This document shows positions 11,496 through 22,600 of a DNA stretch of 64,000 nucleotides, one piece after another (within the stretch, counting starts at the first letter, position 1; every line of letters starts with the position of its first letter). The translations under genes were made by a program, and so were the position numbers. The stretch is from Ariolimax columbianus (lineage: Eukaryota > Mollusca > Gastropoda > Stylommatophora > Arionidae). The notes beneath the pieces were generated by a model. The model was not told the origin of the DNA. It made no database searches and saw only the letters and a program-made list of their open reading frames with translations. The DNA lies in NCBI GenBank assembly GCA_036924085.1, contig JAVGWX010000005.1:74868547-74932546 (forward strand), written 5' to 3'.

Positions 11496-11959
11496 TTTCA
11501 CGTTCAAAGAATATTGTTGTAAATTGTGTTCCGTTTGGACCTTGTGGCATATTTGAGACAATTGATTTCTCATGTACACCATCATCAAAACACTGAGGTC
11601 GTATTGTGTGCTAAGTCATAACAGTTTCAAACAGATGCCACGGCTAATGAGGTCTTAACACACAGACTTTGCTGTTGGGGATGAAGTGTTAGAGATTTCA
11701 TTGAACCAAGTCTCCGTTTTTTTAATGATGTGGGGTGACTACTTCTCTACCTCGTTTCCTGTCCTTCCCAAACAGTAAGATAAGTACCCATTTTTAGCTT
11801 GGTCAAATAGAACGTGACGATAATGAGGATGGAACCTGGAATTTTTGCCGTGTGAAGCAATCACTCTACTACTCTACCACCAAGACTCTTAATTACGCTT
11901 AAGAAATGTTACTAGGTCGTATTAACTTTTTAAATTTCTCAATGACCATTGGTTTCCAG
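11496..11959. other. No gene seen
   Basis: Unassigned. It ends in a pyrimidine-containing stretch and TTTCCAG, a possible splice acceptor for the segment at 11960. Confidence 0.4.
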
Positions 11960-12070
11960 CTTAATTGCAATCCTGATTGGAAGGATAGGGTTGTTATAGA
12001 CGAAGTAGTTTACTCTGATTCAGACCCAGAAATAGCAGACCATTTTCTAAACAATAAAACTGTACTTTAA
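11960..12070 (+). CDS. Candidate terminal exon, unidentified protein
   Basis: After the acceptor-like TTGGTTTCCAG (ending 11959) an open frame of 36 codons runs to TAA at 12068: LNCNPDWKDRVVIDEVVYSD, then SDPEIADHFLNNKTVL. The acidic, ordinary composition looks like protein and not like repeat. Phase and upstream exons are unknown, I do not recognise the family, and no partner exon was found in the window. It could be chance. Confidence 0.3.
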   Translation, partial: LNCNPDWKDRVVIDEVVYSDSDPEIADHFLNNKTVL

Positions 12071-12925
12071 TATAGTTTGTTATTAGGCAGAACGTTAACA
12101 TCATTGTGGGTTTTTGTTGATACTTGTTATCATTTCGGTAAGATGAATGTTGTCTGTATCTAATGCTTCATTGTATATACAAAGTGCAAACAAGCAATTA
12201 AACAATTAAATAACATTTGTGTTTTGTTTTGTATGACTACAGGTTGGAAAATTCACGTTCACATATTTTAAACTATTTAAGAATAGTTCTTAAGCTTTTT
12301 CGTTGTTTGGTCTTAAAAATAACCACACACACATTTCCTTCATCAAACTGAAGACTTGTCCCATTCTCCGCTCGTTAGCATGCAGTGTATCCCTCAAATA
12401 TCTTTTTCACTCATGAACTGCTTATCCGTATCAGTTTTATTTTACCACCATATTATTTATCCTTCAAGTAACCACACATATTTTCCTGATAATCCTTTCA
12501 GGTCTTATGTGCTTTACGTAAGCCATTCTTTGGTATGTTTACTGTAATTGACTTTCTAATAACCTCTTCACGCGTGTGCCGAAGTGTTTCATAATATTTG
12601 AACCTATGGCTGACTATAGTTTCGTATGTAACGTTTCTAAAGATTTAAAATCTGTTCTCAAGATGTTATTTGAATTTAGCGTTTGTAACTTTATTTGGTA
12701 AGTTTAGCGTGGTGTGTTTGTATTTTCTTTTAGCAGAACTGCCTTTGAAAGCTCAGTTTTATTGCGAAAGTTGCAAAGAGTGAGGAGGGGGAGGCCTGGT
12801 GTACCCTGTGCTCCTCTCTTTACCCACACATCCAGTAAGCAGCGTCGGTATTTCCGATCTAATGTAAAATGGTCAATTGCGTTTTCAGTGTGTCCATCTG
12901 GTGAGCACCAGGTGGTCCGATCTAA
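12071..12925. other. No gene seen; short direct repeat
   Basis: Contains CCGATCTAATGTAAAATGG (near 12857) repeated as CCGATCTAATGTGAAATGG (near 12917). ORFs on both strands at 12704-13007 have no recognisable domain. Confidence 0.4.
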
Positions 12926-12929
12926 TGTG

Positions 12930-13400
12930 AAATGGAAAACAACAATACACACCAACAACCCTACAGACAGTCAACCAACTACCAAACAAAGAGGCATGGC
13001 TGAATAGATGGGCATTGGGAAATACTGAGAGGGAAATCTACAAACACAGGCTATCCCAAATTCCTAAGACAACATCAACCTCCTGAAAAGGATTTTTCGG
13101 ATTTCACACTCAACACGTACAACTTAATAGTCATTTGAATAGAATTCAACCAGAACATGCTCCAGAGTATCGACTGTGCGCATATCCTTATGAAACTGTT
13201 GAACATTATCTTTTTGAATGTCTGGCGTTTGCCGGTGTTAGGAAAGAACTTCTTCCTCCAAGGCCAGACACATTGAACACTTTGTACGGAACTAAACAAC
13301 GGCTTAAAAACATTTGCAGATACCATTATATGGTATTGGGCCAAAGGGCAGGAATCCGTAGGTCGCTGGATCAATAACCAACCAACCAACCGACGACAGC
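12930..13400 (+). mobile_element. 3' end of an RNase H-type LINE with ACCA tail
   Basis: The frame 13135-13377 ends with the knuckle-like block ETVEHYLFECLAFAGVRKEL, then PRPDTLNTLYGTKQRLK. This is the C-terminus of I/Jockey-type LINEs with RNase H. Upstream frames (13010-13130) give RWALGNTEREIYKHRLSQ. It finishes in ACCAACCAACCAACC, a tail different from family H, so this is a second family. 5'-truncated. Confidence 0.7.
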
Positions 13401-14099
13401 ACAAAGCTTCCTCACTTAAAATCTATTTAAGCGCAAGTCACATCGCCAGACATAACGGATGCTCAAACTCAATATTCATTAACAAATCCCCGAGAAAGAT
13501 TTTTGAATTTGATAGTTGAACAAGGTTGCTACGTAGAGCTGATATGAGCGAACATGATAGATATAGATAACACATGAAGTCTGAGGGAGAAGATGGTCTA
13601 GCACTGGGTCACACATCACGATAGATTGAGGTCGGTCTCACTAAGCAAACTTTACTTCCTGAAAGGGGATGTACTCATAGCAGTCAGCAGAGCTATCCAT
13701 TTTAGGAGTTAGTGGCCCTGCTTGGCCCCTGTCTATTTTCCAACAATCTGGCGGATGCTGATTCATCGATTGAAGTCGTCATCTAAGAGATGGTCGTTGA
13801 GAGGTTCGAGAATGTCCCTCTATCCACATGTAATGTCTCCCTTTATGGATTCTTTCACAAATCGGACGTTGTTTCTTTCATTGTCATGAATCACAGCAGA
13901 CCAGGAGAGTAGATCCACACAAGTCCCATCAGGTCATATGGATATGTGTCTGCTATCAGCTCTTTCATTTAATGAACACCATCATGGCCAAGGCATTAGA
14001 TCCACACGAACTTAAAAATGCACTACGTTGGACAAGTTTTGGGGATGATGAGAGTGTGATTAAAGTAGTGAAGGAATGGCTACGTGATCAAGACAAAAA
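13401..14099. other. No gene seen
   Basis: No coherent frame. 13850-13970 is faintly like the degraded minus-strand RNase H LINE relics at 23630 and 36480, too weak to call. Confidence 0.4.
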
Positions 14100-14432
14100 C
14101 TGGTACGGGCAAGGCATACATGCCCTTGTTTGGGGTGAGGTAAGGCCGTACGGACAAGGCATACGTGCACTTGTTTGGGGTGAGATAAGCCCGTACGGAC
14201 ATAGCACACGTGCACTTATTTCGGGCCGGCGTAAAGCCGTACGGACAAGGCATACGTGTCCTTGTTTGGGGTGAGGTAAGGCCGTACGGACAATGCATAC
14301 GTGCACTTGTTTGGGGTGAGGTAAGGCCGTACGGACATATCACACGTGCACTTGTTTCGGGCCGGCGTAAAGCCGTACGAGCAAGGCATAAATGCATTTG
14401 TTTTGCACTGTCGTAAAGCCGTACAGGTAGAT
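14100..14432. repeat. 45-46-bp minisatellite with trimeric higher-order pattern
   Basis: Seven units. Most begin CCGTACGGACAAGGCATACG. Types run A-A-B-A-A-B plus a divergent seventh: A units end GTTTGGGGTGAGGTAAGG, B units read CACACGTGCACTT then TTTCGGGCCGGCGTAAAG. Nearly every unit has the 8-bp palindrome CCGTACGG, and the B units have CACGTG. Both strands stay open across it (14080-14607 minus, 13972-14274 plus); I do not take those as genes. Confidence 0.9.
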
Positions 14433-15054
14433 GGGGATTACGTTTAGTAATAAATATGTTTACATGACATATCCTTGTACATTGTGCAAAAATGTCTTGC
14501 ATTTTGAATAAACAGTTTCTGAAAAAATGGTGTAATAAGTTCAATAATCCAAAAGTTGGGGGCAGAAACCCATGGATGCCTAGACTAGCGAAGTAGATGT
14601 TCAGCATATATTGAACATGATGTTTCAGACAATAGTTATGTGTTCGCAGTCTGAATATTGTGTAAAAATGAAGCTAGGCCAAGATTTAAAGTGGACAGAT
14701 TATAATGGTGTATGAACCTTCAGCTAGGATTTAAAGTAGGTACACTTTAGAGGTATTGGATGTCTTCCCGCGGTCTCTTCTTACCTCGAAGATACCAGAC
14801 TGCTGTCGCTGTGCTCCAGCGACCATCGTTTCGTCGCAACAAAGCCTGCCTGTTCGACTGGTTGCGCTTATTCGAGAGTTGTGCAGACTCTGGCAAGCAT
14901 GCATTTTGTGAACAGTTTGTAGTGACCAGAAGAAGAGTAATAGGACGACAGTTTCCTAGATCCTCTTTGTCTTCCTTATTGTGCTAGAGTGTTGTCCTCA
15001 AGTTGTGCCAGGGGGTATATGTTCCTCCCGAATGAAGTTTACGTGTAAAACGTT
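14433..15054. other. No gene seen
   Basis: Unassigned; the small plus-strand ORF at 14760-14987 has no recognised domain. Confidence 0.4.
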
Positions 15055-15900
15055 AAGCTATGGCTTAGTAAAGGGATAGACCGCGATTCCATATGACCTT
15101 CGCAGTGATGCCATCTTCACATGGTGATTTTCCAGATGACATTGACTCGACAGCATGGCGAATTTCTGAGAGCAGGAAATCTGGAGGGGGGTGAGCGCGG
15201 GGGGTGGGGGGGGGTGGAGGGAATGGGTAAAGTGGATGGAACGGCAATTGGAGGGGGGGGGGGTTCTGATGATCTGAACAGGTTGCTATAGTAACCTATC
15301 TGGTTGTCTTGAGAGCAAGCCATCTTATGCCGCTCCTCTAACAAAGCTCGAGTGGCAGGTGAAATGCGATACGTGGTGTGAGTGAGTGATGGGAGACTGG
15401 CTGCCTCTAAAATGGATGTGATTGTTGCAATCAGAGTTGGCATCGATGTTAGTGTTGATAGAAGTTCCGAGTTGCTTGCTTGCTAGTTGCGAGGGTGGTA
15501 GCAATCGAGGGGTTGGTGAGCGTCTCTGGGCCGCGATATTATCGCTGATGCTGAAACTTGACAAGTTTTAGATGGAAGTGGAAACAGGCATGGATGGTCG
15601 CTTCCAGTACAGAAGAAATCAACCACTGAAACTTGCCGATCTACGATTGGATAAGACATGGTCAATTTCATGACGATGAAGTCCACTGGGTCCTATATGT
15701 GTGTACTTCTTGTAGATGGGTTTCTGGAAAAAGCTTTTACAGTGAAACAGTCGATTTAATTCACAAAAAGAGGCCGATCTGTCATCTGGGTCGTCCCTTG
15801 CTTCTCCAGAGTGTGTCCCCACATAGGTTTCACCACGTTGACGAGGTCATATTCTGGCATTAAAGTCGCCGATAATGATCTTGTAATAGCTGTGTCGTCA
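15055..15900 (-). mobile_element. LINE fragment: endonuclease end, linker, start of RT
   Basis: Minus strand: FCELNRLFHCKSFFQKPIYK then GLHRHEIDHVLSNRR and FCTGSDH (endonuclease C-terminus, SDH motif), a linker with LLEERHKMACS, then SEIRHAVESMSSGKSPCEDG (start of RT). The 3' half is absent, so this is not a simple 5'-truncated insertion; a later deletion is likely. Frameshifts near 15480 and 15600. Confidence 0.7.
15184..15268 (+). repeat. G-rich tract
   Basis: Runs of 4 to 9 G (GGAGGGGGGTGAGCG, GGGGGGTGGGG, GAGGGGGGGGGG), within the LINE linker where the coding strand is Pro-rich. Four or more G-runs make a G-quadruplex plausible. Confidence 0.75.
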
Positions 15901-16312
15901 CCGGAGGACTACATGGAGGGTGTCATAGAAATCAGCATGTTCTTGTTCGTCTTTGTCTGCTGTTGGTGCATACTAACATAACTAATATAAAGAACAAAAT
16001 TGAACGAACAATAGCATACTTCCATAAAATAATTAACATACTAACGTTCCTGACAATGAAAGTTTGAGAGGAGTCTTGAAATTGTATCTTGAAGCAATAT
16101 TTATTCATTGATTTGAGTCATGGATAATAAGAATAGAACGCCAGTAATGATTTGCAGCATGCAGCAATATAAATGTGCTCCTGAGAAGAATGATGTCTGT
16201 ACTATGGAAATGCTAAGAAATGTATTGGAGATATTGTACAAACTAAAAACATAAATGTTTGCAAAATTACAACAACAAAATAAACAAAACACACAAGACA
16301 TAAAAAGTTCAT
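15901..16312. other. No gene seen
   Basis: Moderately AT-rich, no recognisable frame or repeat. Confidence 0.4.
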
Positions 16313-17505
16313 TTGGCACATACTCATGGAAAACATTGTGACAACATTATACAAGCACTAAGAGAACGCAGAGACACAAAGGTAATAATACAGGCAGAAA
16401 AGTCACTCTGCATGCCGAGCCATCCAATGAAAGACAGATTTCAAAATTTAGCAATGGGAAGACTGAAAAGAAATAGTTTTATGTATCAGGCCAAACGACT
16501 TCGCAGGCAAATTATTAATCTACCTGAAGTTGACATCCTCCTAAAGAATGTATCAGAACACATCAATTAGAGAGAGGAGCATGGACTATCAGTATGCATT
16601 CAAAAAAAGTTAAAGGAATACTAGACAAGGATGAACAGAACAGTGTGCAACGTAGGATAGTGATCCTCAATTTCCTGGATGAAGAATACCCACAAGACCT
16701 CTGGATCAGAGTATACACAGATGGGTCAGCACAGAATGCAGTAAAGAATGGTGGAGCGGGAGTGTACATAGAATACCCAAACAACATTAGGAATACAGTC
16801 AGAGTACCAACTGGAAAATTATGTCATACATATGATGCAGAAATAAAAGCAATCAAGGTGGCAACTGAGAAACTGTTGAACACCAATGCCGGTCCACAAC
16901 CTGTAAGATTTCTGACAGATGCACAATCAGCACTCCAAGCACTCAAATTTGAGAAACTGCCAGATCTACAGGCTCTACTGTCTCAACTGAGCAACCAGCG
17001 CAAGATTGTCACGGAGGGGATACCTTCTCATTCTGGAGTACCAGGAAACGAGAGAGCAGAACGACTGGCAAAGGAAGATGCTGCAGACCAGCAGCCAGAT
17101 GTGCCAGTTACATACCAACAAAAGATAAGGATGATCAAATCAATCAGAAAGCCATCAAAGGTAACACAAGACGATTACCTTCAGATGAACAGACAAGAAC
17201 AAACTGTTATGTTGCGTCTTAGAACAGAACACAGCCGACTCCGCAGCCACATGTACACAAAATGAAGATTGGCAACTCAGCCATGTGTACATGCGGACAG
17301 GCACCACAAACAGCAGAGCACATACTACAGAACTGTCCCGAATATGATATACAGAGAAAATCTCTCTGGCCCATAGAAACAACACTGGAAGAGAAACTTT
17401 ATGGACTTGTATGTGAACTACAAAAGACAGTGAAGTTTATACTAGAGACAACATTGCAGATATAGACAATATTTTTAAAGCGCATGAAAGAAGAAGAAGA
17501 AGATG
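16313..17505 (+). mobile_element. LINE family H-like, divergent subfamily, 3' half
   Basis: Connector (16313-16570), RNase H (16594-17265) with YTDGSAQNAVKNGGAGVYIE, TYDAEIKAIKVATEKL, FLTDAQSALQALKFEKLPD and SHSGVPGNERAERLAKED, then the knuckle in a third frame (17262-17465, MCTCGQAPQTAEHILQNCPE). Only two frame breaks, so the copy is younger than that at 6480. It ends AAGAAGAAGAAGAAGATGATG, a mixed tail. Clearly divergent from the 60150 copy; the minus-strand fragment at 55220 resembles it. 5'-truncated. Confidence 0.85.
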
Positions 17506-17700
17506 ATGATACTCAAAGAACATCTGAAGTGATGATACACTCAAAGAACATTGATATGTTAAAATACATCAGGTGATATACTCAAAGAATATTGATGAAA
17601 CGCTCAATGGACATTGATGATACACTCACAGAACATCTGAAGTGATGATACACTCACATAATATCTGCAGTGATGATATGCCAAAAGGATTTGATTGTGA
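17506..17700. repeat. Irregular tandem repeat, about 30 bp
   Basis: GATGATACACTCAAAGAACA with TCTGAAGT recurs about six times with changes, directly after the LINE tail, and may have grown from the GATGAT tail. Confidence 0.75.
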
Positions 17701-17904
17701 ACTAATTAACCTTCAACGTAACTCGGAATAACACTTGATGATGATGATGCGGTTTCTTATATATTCTAGGTACCTACCTGCAAAGAAATGAGAATTTGAC
17801 TCTTTCGTTGTTAAAGTTTCTGATCATTGGGTCGTTTTTTATTTCCCCAAACACTTCATCTAGTGGAGGAATCATGGTAAATATATCAACTTGATAAGCA
17901 GGGA

Positions 17905-18035
17905 GCTGAAACTGGCGTCATGATCAGTTGAAACATATTGACCAAGTTCCCGCATCAAGATACAGGATCAGGCGAAACATTTCGACCAGGATCGCGCATC
18001 GCGCCACAGGGTCAGGCGAAACATATCAACACAGA
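17905..18035 (+). repeat. Short tandem copies of a SINE-like motif
   Basis: Three copies of GGTCAGGCGAAACATAT followed by GACCAAG and CGCGCATC. The same motif opens the CAA-tailed repeats at 24405 and 32445 and the relatives at 37090 and 41205. Confidence 0.65.
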
Positions 18036-18134
18036 CCTCACGGGTCTAATTATCAGAAGAATATGACCAATAACATCACTCACCATAGTGCGATCACAAA
18101 AACGTACCATGTGCGAGTCCATCTTACTAAACTC

Positions 18135-18310
18135 AAACACTAGAGCAAAGTAGACCCGCAGCCTGTTAGGCGCATTTATGCTGCTCTAAACAAACTACTT
18201 ACACATGACCGGTGTTATGCCATGTCACACAGTCAGTCTCCTCTTACGACATGCTCTCTGTGGGGCAGTGGTGCTATTCTTGTCCCTGTCATACACAAAG
18301 ACTCCAGTGG
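18135..18310 (+). repeat. Interspersed repeat R1, copy 2
   Basis: Same family as 7029-7203 and 28995-29168: AGAGCAAAGTAGACCCGCAG, TGCTGCTCTAAACAAAC, GACCGGTGTTATGCCATG, and TGTGGGGCAGTGGTGCTATT. Confidence 0.75.
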
Positions 18311-18512
18311 ACCACTCGGGTAATTGCTGATATAAATTATTTTCAAGATCGGCCCGTATTTGTGAACGTACAATAGTTATGTTGCAACATATGTGATAGT
18401 TTAATAAAATAGCGTAGTATCACTAAAAAACGCCATTTCGGAAATATGTGCGCTCAAAATTCGTCTATTTGCTCCATAATTTAATGACAATCACCACGAT
18501 GTTTTGCAAGTT

Positions 18513-18680
18513 TTCTTCTTCTTCTTCTTCTTCTTCGTTCGTAATATCCCGCTACCAAGCCCTGAACAATGCTTTACAAGTAGCAGAATGTAGTCCGGAG
18601 AACAAACTGCGTTGTGTCACTAGTTTACAGCTTGACTGCGATATTTGCACCTTTTGGTCCGACTCATCCGTTTTCAGCAG
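18513..18680 (-). mobile_element. (GAA)n-tailed retroposon, short form
   Basis: Reverse complement runs from AAAACGGATGAGTCGGACC through GCAAATATCGCAGTC and GGTAGCGGGATATTACGAAC to (GAA)n. About 168 bp, the short form seen at 25247 and 29577. A possible 7-bp duplication TGCAAGT flanks it; weaker than for the other copies. Confidence 0.75.
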
Positions 18681-18819
18681 GTGCAAGTGGTCGTATCTTC
18701 AATGACCATGTCGGGAGATTTCTACAAACAGTTGGAAATGAGATACAATGCAATGTTGTATCCGGTATTTAATTTGTATGTACGTAAGCGATGAAGAAGG
18801 ACGTTTTATGTATGCTAGT

Positions 18820-18843
18820 TGTGCGTGTGTGTGTGTGTGTGAG

Positions 18844-18874
<31 letters not shown>

Positions 18875-18955
18875 ATGTGTGTGTGTGTGTGCATGTGCGT
18901 GTGCATGTGTGTGTGCATGTGTATGTGTGTGTGCATGCATGTGTGTGTGTGTATA
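18820..18955. repeat. (GT)n-type microsatellite
   Basis: Degenerate GT/GC/AT tract of about 135 bp. The Cys/Val-rich plus-strand ORFs 18748-19173 and 18791-19027 are produced by it and are not called. Confidence 0.9.
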
Positions 18956-18964
18956 ATGGAAATG

Positions 18965-19212
18965 TATTATTTTTTTTACGTTCGCCTTATTTCTCTTATC
19001 CCCAAGGCGGTGTGCGTTGCACTGTAGTTTTTATTTTGCGCCTGTCGGCCCAGTGCATCCTACTTCAGCATGCATTTTATGTAAGGGTCTGCTTCCTCCT
19101 GCATTTGCTAAGGGTTTACTTCCCTGGGGTAACGGCCGGTGCTGTGATGTGGATCGAACCCAGCACCTTCTGATTGTGATCCGGCCACTTAACCACTAGG
19201 CCACGCCGTCCC
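18965..19212 (-). mobile_element. tRNA-derived SINE
   Basis: On the minus strand a tRNA-like head begins GGGACGGCGTGGCCTAGTGG (A box TGGCCTAGTGG, 19193-19203) and has a B box GGTTCGATCC (19151-19160), about right for a pol III promoter. The body has GGATGCACTGGGCCGACAGG, CGCAAAATAAAAACTAC and AGTGCAACGCACACCGCC, and ends in an A-rich run near 18970. No paired acceptor stem, so it is not a working tRNA gene. The body core also occurs in the (GAA)n retroposons and in the LINE H leader. Confidence 0.8.
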
Positions 19213-19369
19213 CTGTATAACGTGAAAACACTAAACTGAAAACCAGCTTCCTGGCGTGACTGATACAATGATACCTTAACGTCGTCGTGTTGACTTACAT
19301 TCCTAATGCCTTTTTGCAACAATGTAATCCGTTTGGAACAGTTACAGCAAAAGCGTGACATGCTTCAGA

Positions 19370-19658
19370 ACGGACTATATTCATGTAGCTGGTTAGAGAT
19401 CTCATTGTATAACTCACAAAAGGGATAACTTAAAGTAGCTCACTGGAGGACACTGGCCTACCTTCATCAGCATGCTCGGGATATGAGGAAAGATACTTCA
19501 ACCCACTATTTTACGTCCTATTCAGGGCGCAGAAAAAAGTACTTACTCGTTGTGGGCATTAAACAACAACAACAACAACTCACTAATCCTGTAACAGCGT
19601 CATGTAACAGGTTAGATATAATATTGTATAACTTACAAAAGGATAACATAACGTAACT
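19370..19658. repeat. 69-bp satellite, left remnant
   Basis: Two units (19370-19445, 19580-19658) with GGTTAGAGATCTCATTGTAT and CACAAAAGGATAACAT. The second ends at CATAACGTAACTC where the RTE element begins. Between them lies a CAA-tailed SINE. Confidence 0.8.
19446..19580 (+). mobile_element. CAA-tailed SINE-like repeat, 3' part
   Basis: CCTTCATCAGCATGCTCGGG, GAGGAAAGATACTTCAACCC and GGGCATTAAACAACAACAAC match 24595-24740 and 32545-32665. It sits inside a satellite array. 5'-truncated compared with the copy at 24405. Confidence 0.75.
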
Positions 19659-22600
19659 CTTCAGTTAGTTCAGTTCAGTTCATCCCGTAACCCGTCAGGT
19701 CGTTTGGGCACACTTGAAGACACTCCCGCAATCCCACAATATCTCTCTCTGTCCGCTGCCGCCAGTCGTGCCTCGCCTGGACGAAGGTTTGACCACTCAG
19801 TGATATTGTCTGCCAATTCCTTTCATGGACGACCCAGCCCTCTCTTTCCCGGTAGGGAACCATGCAGTGTCGAATTTGTAATTCCGCTGGACCTCGTGAC
19901 GTGTCCATACCAAGCCATCTTTCGCTTTTGATAGATGTCAACAGATCATCAAAAGGCCCAATTGCGTTATCCACTCTTCGTCGTATTCATACATTTGTGA
20001 CACGATCCGTATATGTAACATTTAAGAGTCTTTTAAAGCACTTCATTTCCATTGTATGTATTGTGCATTGGATATCCGCAGTAATTGTCCATCTCACAGG
20101 CATACAAAAATATTGAGAGCACCAATGAGCGCATCAGTTTAACTTTTATGCTGATGGCGACCCGCTTATTCTGCCTTATGAGTTACAAACGCGTAAGCGC
20201 CGCTGTTGTCTGTGCCATTCCAGCAACTATCTTGGCTAGGAGCCCTCATCACTGATCAGTGATCCCAGATACTTGAACCGGTGTACAGCTTCGAGTTCCT
20301 GACCATTTGCTTACATCAGATGTAAACCCTTCCATGTTATTAGTCAACTGTTTTGTTTTATCTTCATTTATCTCCATGCCATAGCTCTGAGGCGCTCTGT
20401 TCGATCTACTAATCAGCTCCTGGGGTTCCGTTTCCGTGCCTGCCAGACCATAGATATCATCTGCAAATCGTAGGTTTGTAGTCTTTTCACCTACTCTGAC
20501 CGTACCAACATGTGCCTCCAGGGCCGCCTCAATTATTCTTTCCAAGAATACATTGATGAGTGTTGGAGAGCGAATACAACCCTGTCTCACCCCAACACAC
20601 GTGCGGAACCATTCTCATATTATTCCGTATACAGAAACTACACTTGACACCTTCTCATAAAGGTTCTCAATTACTTTCACAATATTACTATTCATTTTGT
20701 AATGCTTCATTGTTGTCCAGAGCGTCGCATGCCATACTCTGTCGAACACCTTTTTGAAATCGATGAAGACATGATATATGTGTTGTTGGTACTCTAAGTA
20801 TTTCTCATTCAAAATTAGCAGATTAAATATCTATCCAGAGGTACTTCTTCTAGTTCGAAACCCTGCTTTCTCTTCGACAATGATATTCTCTGCCTGTGGT
20901 TTTAAACTGTTGGTTATTATTCTTAAGAGAGCTTTGCTAGGATGACAAATGAGGCTAATTGTTCTATAGTTCTGACACATCTTTAGGTTCCCTGATTTAG
21001 GCAGCGGGAAAACCACTGATTTGGTCCAGATGCTTGGCCACTGTCCTGTCCGCCAAATTCTGTCACAGAGCTTCAATTATTACCTCACCTCCACTTGTAG
21101 GAGCTCTGCTAGGATATTATCCACACCCACAGCTTTCCCATTTTTTTAGCATCTTCCCCGCTTCAGTTACTTCCTCTTTTGTAATCTAACATATTCATTT
21201 CGGGGGCGATTGCATTTCCTAGGTCACCTCGATCCTCATGCTTATATAATTCAGAGCAGTACTCTGTCCAATGCACCCGAATGTCTTGGGCTTCTGTGAT
21301 ACATTTCCCTCTCTTATCTTGAATCGCTGTATTTCGACCTTGTAAAGGTCTTACTTGGTCCTTGACTATTTTATGTGCACCCTTGGCATCGTTTCTTCCC
21401 AGATTGTGTTTGATATCTGAGCACTGAGCAGTTATCCATTCTTCCTGGGCCTTTTTTTCATCTTGGCCTTTATGTTTCCATTTATCCGGTCTGTGTATTT
21501 AATAATCCCATCCAGGGTATTCTTCGTCCTCTTCATTGATCTTTTCTTGTCCTATAACTCGAGTATTTCATTTGTAATCCATGCCTTCTTCTTTACCCTT
21601 CCTTTCCTTAAGAGCTCAGTTGCCATGGCTATCAATGTGGAATTCAGGGTTTCAGTCATCGTCTCAATAGCTGTCTCTTTGTTAAGAACCAAGAGGGGTG
21701 TGAATCTTTCTCTCGTCTCAATAGCTGTCTCTTTGTTAAGAACCAAGAGGGGTGTGAATCTTTCTCCCGTCATCGCTCCAAAAGCCTCTACTATATCCGG
21801 GTGCTTCAGGTCAAATCTTAGTCTAGTTACCTCTCTGTTCAGAGCTTTCTAAGTCGGAGACCCATGATCATCATCACTAAGTCATGGTCGCTTTCTATAT
21901 CGGCTTCTGGGAAACTCCTCGCCCGTGCGCCATTGCTGTTGGATCTGAATCGCTTCTATACCAGAATGTAGTCTATCTATGCATTGAGTTTTTTTTTGGG
22001 CTGTGCCATATCCACCGTCTCGACATTTCGTTCGGTCCTAGCGTATTCACCCCAGTACTTGTTGTAATGTTCCAATCTCGCACCATGTCTTCACCAATTT
22101 TAGCATTCCAGTCCCCCTGTACCACTAGTATATCCTTCTTTAGTATCTCGTTCATGTCTGTAATTCTTCCTAGAAACTCTCTACCTCACTACCCTCATAA
22201 TCTGAGGTAGGTGCATATCATTATAATCACCGTGATATTGAAGGGCGTGGCTTTGAGTCGTATCCTGAGCAATCGACTTGATACTGGTCGACATCCCAAT
22301 ACACAACTTGTTGTGTCTTTATGCACCAACATTCCGACTCCATGTAGGTGTTTTTCAGATCTTCCACTATAATAAAACTTGTGACCCTCTTCAGTGGTAT
22401 GTTCCAACAGGCCTCACGTATGCCAAGCATCCATCTCATGGGTCAGTTCCTTCATTTTTCCACATGCACTCAATGTTCTGACATTCCAAGTACCCAAAGT
22501 GAAGTCAACTCTTCTGAGCCTTATGGTATCACCAGTTGCAAACTTAACACCTCCGCCTTGGTATAAGACGGCAGGCGCGGTCATTGTTAACCCGGGCTGC

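Noticed and set aside
14100..14432. CRISPR-like array
   Set aside because: No unique spacers between repeats; this is a contiguous minisatellite in animal DNA. The same applies to the other arrays.
14080..14607. 175-codon minus-strand ORF with Cys-Pro-Tyr-Gly repeats
   Set aside because: Both strands of the 45-bp minisatellite are open; the protein is an array by-product with no recognised fold.
18748..19173. Cys/Val-rich ORF of 141 codons
   Set aside because: Driven by the GT microsatellite and running into an antisense SINE.
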